Below the pieces are notes generated by a model. That model had not been told where the DNA came from, did not search any database, and saw nothing but the letters and a program-made list of their open reading frames with translations. Shown here piece after piece: positions 28,818-36,815 of a stretch of 64,000 bases of DNA. The stretch is from Alteromonas sp. 5E99-2 (GTDB lineage: Bacteria > Pseudomonadota > Gammaproteobacteria > Enterobacterales > Alteromonadaceae), in the NCBI RefSeq assembly GCF_017368475.1, contig NZ_JAFNJE010000001.1, forward strand, positions 310,001 through 374,000, in the 5' to 3' direction. The translations under genes and the position numbers were made by a program. Position 1 is the stretch's first letter. Every line of letters begins with the position of its first letter.

Positions 28818-29729
28818 TTAAAATGCAACTGGTTTCGCCATAGCTAAAATTCGATTTTTAATGCGGTCATCAACTAATGAGGTGTTTTTATGGTTTGTAA
28901 TACGATTAATCTCTTTAAGGTGAGGTATTAACTGCTCTTTGTCTTTTGCCGAAAGTTCAAACTGGTTTAAAGTTCTTAACAATGCAATAGAAACACTATT
29001 TAAACTTTGGTTTTGTCTTGGTGTTGGGTTGTCATGAGGTGTAGCCAAACCCAACTTAGCCATCACTTCTTGTACTATGTCGCCGTGATATTGAAAGACT
29101 GACACCTTGGTTTCACCAAATAGAGCTTCGCATTGAGAAACAAAACCTTGGTAATCTAAATGTTGAGAAAACCATTCAATCTCTAACATCTGAGAAAGGG
29201 ATAAATCTTTTCCATAACAAGGGTTTCCCATCACTTCTGGGTTGCGTATACATTGCTTATAAAAACTCTCAATAAAGCCCACTGGCTCTCTAAACCACAC
29301 CCAAATATGGGTATCAAACAATTCAGCTAAAACGGATAACAATTCTTTTGACGCTTCGGGTAAATCCCACCATGAATTATAAATACCTTCAGATGATAGT
29401 ATGATGGTGTGGGTATCGTCTTTAATTTGGGATATTAGGTTTTTAATGTTTTCTAAGAAATGAGTATGGTGTGTTGTCACCAAGTTCTTTTCAAACCAAT
29501 GGTGCCTTGGCGCAGTGGGGTTTTGCACTTTATCTAGGTTATGAGGGTATAAAATTCCTTTCCCTCTGAGTTTTCGCTGCTTTTTATCAAGGTAAGTTTG
29601 TAAACTTGTAGTACCCGTTTTGGGCGTCCCCACATGAATAATCAGCTTTAACTTTTTTTGATTTGATTGAGTGAAAGGTTTCAGTAATCCGTTTATTTCG
29701 TCGTGAAATTCAATTGTTTTATTTCGCAT
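28818..29729 (-). CDS. Sulfotransferase-like protein
   Basis: This 303-residue protein carries the PAPS-binding signature of the sulfotransferase fold: VGTPKTGTTSLQ (5'-phosphosulfate loop, about residues 33-44) and WFREPVGFIESFY (3'-phosphate motif, about residue 145). No signal peptide is seen, so it should act in the cytoplasm on a carbohydrate, lipid or protein acceptor that cannot be named. Its start lies nine bases after the stop of the TPR-GGDEF gene, so the two are probably cotranscribed. A second member of the family is at 45944. Acceptor identity and PAPS use are inference. Confidence 0.75.
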   Translation of the reverse strand: MRNKTIEFHDEINGLLKPFTQSNQKKLKLIIHVGTPKTGTTSLQTYLDKKQRKLRGKGILYPHNLDKVQNPTAPRHHWFEKNLVTTHHTHFLENIKNLISQIKDDTHTIILSSEGIYNSWWDLPEASKELLSVLAELFDTHIWVWFREPVGFIESFYKQCIRNPEVMGNPCYGKDLSLSQMLEIEWFSQHLDYQGFVSQCEALFGETKVSVFQYHGDIVQEVMAKLGLATPHDNPTPRQNQSLNSVSIALLRTLNQFELSAKDKEQLIPHLKEINRITNHKNTSLVDDRIKNRILAMAKPVAF

Positions 29730-29738
29730 TTAGAACCA

Positions 29739-31616
29739 TTAAGTACTGCTAATTAGTTTGTTGCGGCCCGTTGTTTTAGCCTTGTACATCATTGCATCAG
29801 CACAGTTGATTACGTCTCTTAAACTGTTCCCCGAGTTTGCATCAAATTTAGCCACGCCCATCGAGAACGTAATGTCATAACTATCGGGTACACCTTGAAC
29901 CACTTGTTTTCCTAAATACGTTTTTATATTTTCAAATACGGTTTCAATTTCACTTTCAGTGGAATTGCAAAAAACAAACAACCATTCCTCGCCACCAAAT
30001 CGACCAAATTCATCCCCTTTTTTCATCGTTTTTTTACATGCTTTGGCAAAAAGTCGTAAAATAAAATCGCCCGCATCATGACCATAGGTGTCATTAAATT
30101 GTTTAAATTTATCTAGATCTGCAATTCCAACAAAAAAGTTATGTTTCGGGTTTAATTCGGTTTTAGTGATTTGCTGATCTGCGAACGCTAAAATGGCCCT
30201 GCGATTGGGAGCCTCCGTTAAAGGATCGGTCATAGCTAATCGTTCAAATAGCTCCCTTTGCTTTTCTTTATTGTGAAGCGCCCAAAATATTGTCAAAACA
30301 AGTAAAACTCCCAAACAGAAAATTAGAAACCAGGCTTTCATCATGTTTTGTTGCTTGGAGATAATAATGGCGTCTAATTTTCGGCTTTCTATTAAGGCTG
30401 TGTTGCGACTCTCTATAAGCTCTGTATCAAACCTTACCTTCAGTTTCTGTGCGTTTTGTTTTTGCTGTTCTTCAAACTGTTGCTCAATTAATTCAATATT
30501 TTTATTTAGTACCTCGAACCCTGATTTGTATTCACCTTTCTTATAGGCTAAAGATGCAGCAACTGTGTTGTGCATTATTTGCCTTCTAGGAGTATGCAAC
30601 TCTGTCAGTAATGCCTTACTTTTTAATAAATAAGTCGTTGCGCTATCTAGATCTGACATTCCTATATAGGCTTTAACAATATCGTTGATAGCATCAAACT
30701 GAAAAATATTGTCATTAGTTTTGGCGTAATATTGCTCTACCCGTAAAAGAAGCGAAACCGCTTCTTCCCACATTTCTTGAATTAAATAAATTGAAGCTGT
30801 GCGGTGCTCTGAAAAAAAGCTTATTGCGGCAAAATCTGCGCTTTCGCCAGAAGTTTTAGCTTTCGTATAAAATTCGATGGCATTAGAATAATCCTCTAAT
30901 TTGGCGTAATTCCCTGCAATATTGTATTCCAAAATACTTTGTGCATAGGTATTGCCTTTGTCTATCACATAATCATAAGCTTCATTGTGATATTCTAATG
31001 CCAATTTGTAATCTTTTAACTCTGTGTATACAGATGCTAACGAATTTAACGCATCTATCATTCCAAATTGATTGCCATCGAGTTTATATATCTCATACCC
31101 TTTGGTTAACTCTTCAATTGCCCCATCGAAAAGCTCTAATAAATATAGGCTAGCACCAATACTTAGGTACACTTTGGCTTTTATAAATGAATCGTCCGAA
31201 GTCGATATTTGTTGATAAAGCGTCTTGTGCAAATTCAATATTTCCATAACTTTCGCTTCATTATTCAACAACTCTAAATGCAATAAATTAATTCGAATAG
31301 ATGTCGTTTCGGGAATATTGTTGTTTGCTAACAGTTTTATTTTTTGAAGTACTTCTTCTGCTGTTTTAACTTCATTTAAATAAAGTAAAAGCTCAGCCTT
31401 CAACACTAAGCCTTCAATACGCGCCAAATCCCAGTGGTTATCTTCGATGCTTTCTAATAGTGGCTCTAACGAAGATAGGGAATCAACCGGCGAATCAGTT
31501 TCTTCACTATGAAGGGATGAGATGGTTGAAATCATCTCAACTTCCGTGGAAATTTTATCTGCTACTGCATATGCACTGAAAGTAACCAGAAAGCACTGCA
31601 ATAAGATGCCTAACAT
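29739..31616 (-). CDS. Periplasmic-TPR sensor diguanylate cyclase (GGEEW)
   Basis: This 625-residue protein has a signal peptide, about eight TPR-like repeats (residues 45-370), a coiled coil (EEQQKQNAQKLKVRFDTEL), one transmembrane helix (WFLIFCLGVLLVLTIFWAL, about residue 435) and a C-terminal GGDEF domain. The cyclase loop reads RFGGEEW, with Trp in place of Phe. The metal and substrate stretch DLDKFKQFNDTYGHDAGDF is intact. The inhibitory RxxD is degenerate (KKGD). The TPR part should sense a periplasmic partner and set c-di-GMP output. It heads a probable operon with the sulfotransferase-like gene. Confidence 0.88.
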   Translation of the reverse strand: MLGILLQCFLVTFSAYAVADKISTEVEMISTISSLHSEETDSPVDSLSSLEPLLESIEDNHWDLARIEGLVLKAELLLYLNEVKTAEEVLQKIKLLANNNIPETTSIRINLLHLELLNNEAKVMEILNLHKTLYQQISTSDDSFIKAKVYLSIGASLYLLELFDGAIEELTKGYEIYKLDGNQFGMIDALNSLASVYTELKDYKLALEYHNEAYDYVIDKGNTYAQSILEYNIAGNYAKLEDYSNAIEFYTKAKTSGESADFAAISFFSEHRTASIYLIQEMWEEAVSLLLRVEQYYAKTNDNIFQFDAINDIVKAYIGMSDLDSATTYLLKSKALLTELHTPRRQIMHNTVAASLAYKKGEYKSGFEVLNKNIELIEQQFEEQQKQNAQKLKVRFDTELIESRNTALIESRKLDAIIISKQQNMMKAWFLIFCLGVLLVLTIFWALHNKEKQRELFERLAMTDPLTEAPNRRAILAFADQQITKTELNPKHNFFVGIADLDKFKQFNDTYGHDAGDFILRLFAKACKKTMKKGDEFGRFGGEEWLFVFCNSTESEIETVFENIKTYLGKQVVQGVPDSYDITFSMGVAKFDANSGNSLRDVINCADAMMYKAKTTGRNKLISST

Positions 31617-31958
31617 AAATAGTTTAATTACAAAAAAACCTTGTTACGTAATCTTGCGTTATAAATCAATATAACAACAAGGCTAGTATTATGCATTTAA
31701 AAATCAACATGGAATAAATATGTTATCTGTCAATATTATTGAACACAATCTCGATAAAGCATCCATTTACTGAATCAAAATAAAGACACGATTACCAATA
31801 ACACTTTGTTTTTTGCAATAGTTAACAATGCTTAGGTCACCATAAAAATCGAAATAACGATTAACTTATAAACAATTAACACTAGAATGCGAAAAACGAC
31901 TTGCAACAAGCAATCACCTCGCTATAATTCGCGACCTACCCAAAATGTAGTCCTCAGT
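31617..31958. other. AT-rich intergenic region holding the tRNA-Leu promoter
   Basis: These 342 bp separate the GGDEF gene from tRNA-Leu. Apart from the tRNA promoter near the right end, I see no coding frame or repeat. Confidence 0.6.
31901..31928 (+). promoter_or_regulatory. Sigma-70 promoter of tRNA-Leu
   Basis: TTGCAA (31901-31906) and a perfect TATAAT (31923-31928) are separated by 16 bp. The tRNA begins about 30 bp downstream, a usual distance for a tRNA leader. Confidence 0.7.
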
Positions 31959-32045
31959 GCCAGAGTGGCGGAATTGGTAGACGCAGTGGATTCAAAATCC
32001 ACCGCCAGTAATGGTGTGCCGGTTCAAGTCCGGCCTCTGGTACCA
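31959..32045 (+). tRNA. tRNA-Leu (anticodon CAA)
   Basis: The 87-nt sequence folds into a full class II cloverleaf. The acceptor arm pairs GCCAGAG with CTCTGGT (one terminal G-T). The D arm is GGCGGAATTGGTAGACGC. The anticodon stem GTGGA/TCCAC encloses TTCAAAA, giving CAA at 31993-31995. It has a long variable arm, a T arm GCCGG-TTCAAGT-CCGGC, and an encoded ACCA end. It reads UUG codons. Confidence 0.97.
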
Positions 32046-32241
32046 TATCTTATCGAAGATATAAGTTTAAACTCTATCAGCTAGACAAGAGATAATCATT
32101 CATCTCGTTATTTCTAATACTGTTAAAATTCCTAAAACTATACTCTCTTTGTATGCTAACGAGTTAATAAATTCATTCGCTACTTCAGCCTTAATATTCT
32201 GAAAATATACAAATGATGGAATAATTAGCGCCAATAAAAAA

Positions 32242-32261
32242 GGCAGGCTAAATAGCCTGCC
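32242..32261 (-). terminator. Intrinsic terminator after the Pro-rich acidic protein gene
   Basis: On the minus strand GGCAGGCTA and TAGCCTGCC form a nine-pair stem around TT, followed by TTTTTTATT (32241 downwards). It lies about 80 bp after the stop of the gene at 32339-32788. Confidence 0.85.
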
Positions 32262-32338
32262 CAAACACCATAGTAAGAGGCATGTGGAAATAATGCCTAC
32301 AAACTATGTTTCTATAGTCACCTCGTTCATAAAAGTGA

Positions 32339-32788
32339 TTAAGCCGTAACACTAATAAGTTGTTGGTCTTCACTTAGGCCAAATTGTTGTGCAATTTGGG
32401 TTGCGATATCGGTTGACGACAATGAATCGTCTGACTCAGACGTTAGGCTATCTAGATAATCTGCGACCGATGAAAGATCAACACCTTGATCTTGTGCTGT
32501 CGGGTTAGGACGCGGAGGTGGTGGTCCGCCCGCACCGGCTAAATCACCGATTGTTTGTGCGTCAAACCCAGACTCTTCTAACAAGCTCGCGAATTCAGCA
32601 CTGGGGGTTACGCCAGCATCCGAGAAGGTTTCAACAATGCTCGCCGCATCTTCACTGCTTAAATTATTTGCATCGAAGTTACTCAGAGTATCCTGAATCA
32701 ACGCGGTTTGTTCTTCATCTAGTGAAGCTTCCCGAGCTTGGGGTGGAGGTGGTGGTCTAAAACTGCTATTACTTACTGAATCTACCAT
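32339..32788 (-). CDS. Small acidic proline-rich protein of unknown function
   Basis: I do not recognise this 149-residue protein. It has a proline run near the N-terminus (FRPPPPPQ, residues 10-17) and another at about residues 88-95 (GGPPPPRPNP). Each is followed by an acidic helical segment rich in Ser, Asp, Glu and Ala: SLDEEQTALIQDTLSNFDANNLSSEDAASIV and DLSSVADYLDSL. The two halves therefore look like a loose internal duplication. There is no signal peptide, no transmembrane segment and no cysteine. It has its own terminator and stands alone between tRNA-Leu and a divergent lipoprotein gene. Low-complexity proteins of this kind in marine gammaproteobacteria are often annotated only as hypothetical. 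Confidence 0.7.
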   Translation of the reverse strand: MVDSVSNSSFRPPPPPQAREASLDEEQTALIQDTLSNFDANNLSSEDAASIVETFSDAGVTPSAEFASLLEESGFDAQTIGDLAGAGGPPPPRPNPTAQDQGVDLSSVADYLDSLTSESDDSLSSTDIATQIAQQFGLSEDQQLISVTA

Positions 32789-33062
32789 AATGTATTCCTA
32801 CAAAATATTGTGATTAAAATGCGTTTTACGACGTTGCCTGACTACCCTTATTCACCTCATATCGGCAATTCGCAATATAAAGTATATATAAGGTAATAAA
32901 AAACAATGTGGAGAAATTGTGGAGGTTACATGTTGCTAAAACTTGTTCTTGTAAATAACCGCTGAATTTATTATCTATGTGGTATCTTTGAATTTTGAAC
33001 TTAGCAATATCATTTTAATAAACGGCATGATCAGTAAAACATGCTTTTTAAGGTACGAACCC

Positions 33063-34145
33063 ATGAAAAAACTTATAATATTAATATTGAGCATGGTGGC
33101 AATTACCGCTTGCACTTCTGAAGCTCCAACAAGTGAAAGCGGCTCACCTATAGAAATTAAAGCCGTGGTAATTACCATGTTTGAAATAGGTGAGGATGAA
33201 GGAGACAAACCCGGAGAATTTCAATTATGGAAAGAAAACTACGGACTAAATAAAAAATTTGAGTTCCCACAAGGCCATCATGACTTGTATCTCAATACAG
33301 AGAAAGGCGTTCTTGGCATTGTCACAGGGATGGGTATGGCTAAAGCATCCACAGCGATAATGGCATTAGGTTTAGACCCTCGCTTTGATTTTACTCATGC
33401 TTATTGGTTAGTTGCAGGGATAGCAGGTATCGATCCTGAGGATGGCACCCTTGGAACAGCAGCGTGGGCGGAATATATAATCGATGGCGACCTCGCACAT
33501 GAAATAGACTCAAGAGAAATACCTAAAGATTGGACCACTGGCTACTTTCCTCTTTTTGCCAATGAGCCCTACCCCACGCAACAATCAACAAACACTCATC
33601 ACGCTCCAAATGGTGAGTTCTATCAGTTAAATGGTGGACTAGTAAACTGGGCCTTTGACTTAACAAAAAACATTAAGCTTCAAGACACAGATGCAATGCT
33701 CCATCTTCGTTCCCAGTATGTTGAACACCCACTAGCATTAGAGCCGCCAAAAGTCATTAAGGGCGATCAGGTCGCCGCATCGACTTTCTGGCACGGTAAA
33801 TTAATGAACCAGTGGGCAAATGACTGGACCCAATATTGGACTAAAGGCAAGGGTAATTTTGTAACTTCAGCGATGGAAGATACGGGCAGTTATCAAGCTT
33901 TGATTTATCTCACCAATGCAGGAAAAGCAGATAAATCTCGATTCATGGTATTGCGAACGGCAAGTAATTTCACTATGCAGCCTCCAGGGCTAACCGCAGC
34001 ACAAAATTTAGCCGCTGAAAGCGCAGAAGCTGGCTACGCTGGCATGAACCCCGCACTTAACGCAGCTTATGTGGTAGGCAGCACTGTTTTAGACGAAATT
34101 GTCGATAATTGGGACAGCTATAAAATAGATCCCCCATCTAAGTAG
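33063..34145 (+). CDS. NUP-family (purine nucleoside permease-like) lipoprotein
   Basis: This 360-residue protein matches the NUP family named for a Candida purine nucleoside permease and related to nucleoside phosphorylases: KAVVITMFEIGEDEGDKPGEFQLW near residue 30, GIVTGMGMAKASTAIMALG, and the conserved middle YWLVAGIAGIDPEDGTLGTAAWAEYI. The C-terminus has VLRTASNFTMQPPG. A lipoprotein signal is present (lipobox ITAC, Cys at about residue 16), so it should be periplasmic. I chose ATG 33063, with AAGG upstream and the signal peptide at the very start. The actual substrate is unknown, and transport by itself is unlikely for a soluble lipoprotein. Confidence 0.82.
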   Translation: MKKLIILILSMVAITACTSEAPTSESGSPIEIKAVVITMFEIGEDEGDKPGEFQLWKENYGLNKKFEFPQGHHDLYLNTEKGVLGIVTGMGMAKASTAIMALGLDPRFDFTHAYWLVAGIAGIDPEDGTLGTAAWAEYIIDGDLAHEIDSREIPKDWTTGYFPLFANEPYPTQQSTNTHHAPNGEFYQLNGGLVNWAFDLTKNIKLQDTDAMLHLRSQYVEHPLALEPPKVIKGDQVAASTFWHGKLMNQWANDWTQYWTKGKGNFVTSAMEDTGSYQALIYLTNAGKADKSRFMVLRTASNFTMQPPGLTAAQNLAAESAEAGYAGMNPALNAAYVVGSTVLDEIVDNWDSYKIDPPSK

Positions 34146-34163
34146 CGCCAAAAGGCGCTTTCA
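34144..34163 (+). terminator. Intrinsic terminator after the NUP-like gene
   Basis: AGCGCC and GGCGCT pair around AAAA directly after the stop codon, followed by TTCAATTT. The T-tract is imperfect. Confidence 0.6.
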
Positions 34164-34184
34164 ATTTATCGTATATAGGTATGC

Positions 34185-36125
34185 TTATTTAGCTGCGAAA
34201 GCGCCTTCAGATGCAGCAAACCACGGAGATAGATATTCAGCTTCAACAACCTGAATGTCGTCGGTGTTTGGTTTGCGCCACCCAACGGCAACACCTTCTG
34301 CGCCTTCGCCTTCTTTGTGCATAACTTCAAAGTAATATCGTTTGCCAGCTTGCAACTTGATTGGCGTGGATTCTTGATAGTCGTAATCGAACCAGCTATA
34401 CGGTGGTGTCCACCATTTAACTTGAGCTCTCATACTCGCATTTTCAACACTAGTATCGCTACTTAGCCAAAATTCACAGTGATTATCTCCTGAAATATAG
34501 AAGGTATAATCTCCATCCTCTGGGGCTTCAATGAAACCTCTTAAACGGCTGCCAAAATTATCGGCAATTTCACTCGAAACCACCTCTAAATCTCCACTCA
34601 CTTCTTCGACTAAATCTGGAGAATAAGGGAAATTAGGCGAATTCGACAACGCATCTAAACTTCCACCAGCCACATTTGACCACACTTCACGTGTAAAACT
34701 GCCGTTGTTTTTAAATTTAATGTCAATAACCGACAGTGTGGCGGGGTCATCCTTAAATGACACCATTCGATAAACCCCTTCGGTTCTTAGTGCAAGACGG
34801 TCAATGTTCGACAATGTGGAACTAAATACATAGCTTTTCTGATTAATAGATAAGTCTATACTTCTACTGACTTGCCCCCACCGTTGATCAGAAAAGTAAG
34901 TTATCACACCGCTATGATCTACCATATGTTGCACTGTGGTGTTACTGGCACCAACTGGTGATTCAAAAGCAGCTCCCCATGTTTGAGTGTCAGGATCCCA
35001 GGTATTTATTTTTGCTTGATAAGGTAAATAAGTTGAACCGGAGTCGTTTGAATACCATCGCTGTACCGTAATAGATGGAATATTTTGACCATCTGTAAAA
35101 ATGCCTGCAAAGTTCCAATAATACTCGCCATTCCCCGCAGTTTCGACTATATCAGCTTGACTATCACCAGCATCAACACGCATTGGAAGGCTAGAAATTG
35201 TGCTCCCGTCAGCACGATGAAATGTAACACCACCATCATCCGAATAGGCGTAAACAATATGACTGGCATTAACGACATTAGGGTCGTTATTTATGGTAGC
35301 TGCGAAATGCATACGATTGTTCGTATCAAAATCAAGCGTAGTCATAAAACCTTGATAAGGCGTACCATCATTGCCATCGTCTTCCCAAAGAATACTTGGA
35401 TATAACGCAGTAAAACTCGTTGAAGGTGCAAGTCCACCTCGAGCCGTCCAACTTTGGCTGTCCGTATCGTAATAGTATAGACTGACCGCTCTTACCCCGA
35501 CAAAGTAACCACTTTTCAAGTTAGTCCGAGCAATCATATACAGGCCCATATTACGATCATTATAGAAGCGTGAATAGGTAAAACCGAATCCAGGTATAGA
35601 ACGGCTGCTGTTGTCGCCTTGAAACGTGAAACTCGAAACATCTTCGGCTGAATCAGACACCCAATACATAGCATTTGCACTAGTAAATTTTGATAAATAT
35701 GTAGGGGTATTTTCGCCGACGACAGTGGGGTTGAAATTATGCATGTCTCCCACTACATGTATAAATCCATTTTTATCGATCCCAAGAGAAAAGGTATGAT
35801 GAGAATCAGCATGCACTTGGTAGTTATCATCAGGGTCTAAACGCTGAGTCGTTGTGCCGCTAGACGTGATTTTTGTTAGTTGAGGATGCCTATTCCCATC
35901 AACCCAAACAAAATAAGTTGCGCCATTAAATGTTGTTAACGCGCTGTTCAAGTTAGTTGGAATTAAACTCACATTGTTTTCAATGTCATGGGTAACATCG
36001 GTTGTTTCAAACAGTGTTGTTACTGTGGCTTGCTCACTCGAAACATCATAAGCTATCGCTACGTTCGTATTAATAATCAGAGCTACAAAAATCAGAAGGG
36101 AGTAAAACGTTTTTTTCATTATCAT
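34185..36125 (-). CDS. Secreted BNR-4 beta-propeller protein with PA14-like domain, candidate polysaccharide lyase
   Basis: This 646-residue protein has a signal peptide (cleavage near residue 25), a BNR-4 type seven-bladed propeller (about residues 40-480) and a C-terminal PA14-like sugar-binding domain (about 490-640, with GDYTFYISGDNHCEFWLS and AGKRYYFEVMHKEG). In the propeller, H109 and H129 are 20 apart and Y184 and R200 are 16 apart. As I remember it, the PL25 ulvan lyase has His/His and Tyr/Arg active residues with the same spacings. An extracellular lyase acting on an algal sulfated polysaccharide is therefore plausible but unproven. No sulfatase or SusCD-like genes lie beside it. Confidence 0.7.
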   Translation of the reverse strand: MIMKKTFYSLLIFVALIINTNVAIAYDVSSEQATVTTLFETTDVTHDIENNVSLIPTNLNSALTTFNGATYFVWVDGNRHPQLTKITSSGTTTQRLDPDDNYQVHADSHHTFSLGIDKNGFIHVVGDMHNFNPTVVGENTPTYLSKFTSANAMYWVSDSAEDVSSFTFQGDNSSRSIPGFGFTYSRFYNDRNMGLYMIARTNLKSGYFVGVRAVSLYYYDTDSQSWTARGGLAPSTSFTALYPSILWEDDGNDGTPYQGFMTTLDFDTNNRMHFAATINNDPNVVNASHIVYAYSDDGGVTFHRADGSTISSLPMRVDAGDSQADIVETAGNGEYYWNFAGIFTDGQNIPSITVQRWYSNDSGSTYLPYQAKINTWDPDTQTWGAAFESPVGASNTTVQHMVDHSGVITYFSDQRWGQVSRSIDLSINQKSYVFSSTLSNIDRLALRTEGVYRMVSFKDDPATLSVIDIKFKNNGSFTREVWSNVAGGSLDALSNSPNFPYSPDLVEEVSGDLEVVSSEIADNFGSRLRGFIEAPEDGDYTFYISGDNHCEFWLSSDTSVENASMRAQVKWWTPPYSWFDYDYQESTPIKLQAGKRYYFEVMHKEGEGAEGVAVGWRKPNTDDIQVVEAEYLSPWFAASEGAFAAK

Positions 36126-36233
36126 AATAACCTTTTCCAGTTTAATTGATTAAGCGATAAGAAGGCTTAATGCCACTTACCTATTTCACTTTAAAACTGT
36201 ATAAAGTATAGGTACGTTTTTACCCAGTTAACG

Positions 36234-36530
36234 TTATTCGGCCCCTGGCTTTTTGCCTCCCAACGCATTTCTGAGATTAAAAGTAATATTTGCTAAGTCT
36301 TCCAAATGTTCACTTCCGATTAGATCTTCAATATAGTTATCTATCCCAGTCCAAACACGTGATATGTCATCAATGGTCGCAGTGCCCTTGCCGGTTAGAC
36401 ATTAATAAATGTCTTTTCGCGTTCCTAGCATCTTTTTCGACCTTAATGAAGTTCAACGCAATTAATCGCGCTACCGTTGCTCAAGAATAGGTAGAAGTGA
36501 TAGAGGCGTAAATGCAGCCCGCATTGCTGA
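36234..36530 (-). pseudogene. Decayed MarR-family regulator remnant
   Basis: Read on the minus strand, about 36480-36384 encodes ATVARLIALNFIKVEKDARNAKRHLLMS, the recognition helix and wing region of a MarR-type regulator. The frame then stops at about 36364. Continuity resumes in another frame (36383-36237) as GTATIDDISRVWTGIDNYIE and LEDLANITFNLRNALGG, which matches the C-terminal dimer helices, ending in TAA at 36234-36236. The 5' half before 36530 is short and disordered, with only TPLSLLPILEQ recognisable. At least one frameshift and a 5' truncation are needed, so the gene is dead. The family call is from the pattern; the limits are approximate. Confidence 0.6.
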
Positions 36531-36580
36531 TTTCATTGAAGCATTTAATAAGTGAGTTATTCTCTCTTAAAACATGTGTC

Positions 36581-36623
36581 TTAAAGTATTGAGCTTAAAA
36601 GTAACTTAAGCTCAATACTTTAA
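36581..36623. repeat. 18-bp perfect inverted repeat
   Basis: TTAAAGTATTGAGCTTAA (36581-36598) is exactly complementary to 36606-36623 across a seven-base loop. No T-tract adds to it on either strand. It lies between the decayed MarR gene and the acyltransferase gene, about 190 bp before the latter. It could be a terminator-like hairpin, a regulator site or a mobile-element end. Confidence 0.85.
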
Positions 36624-36815
36624 AAATGGATAGGTGTAGTACTCAAAGGGAATTAGCTTGTTTTTAGGTCTGCTTGTAATAATGGCTATGATTATACTCA
36701 AAATGCTTCTTCACTTTGAGCAACGTTTTTTGCTGTCTATTGCTTATATATTATCCTTGTTTTGCCCTTTCATTCGTATAAAATATTCCGCTAACAATTA
36801 ACCGAGCATGCTATT

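Noticed and set aside
31887-32084. A 65-codon frame on the plus strand
   Set aside because: It runs straight through the tRNA-Leu gene and has no coding character.
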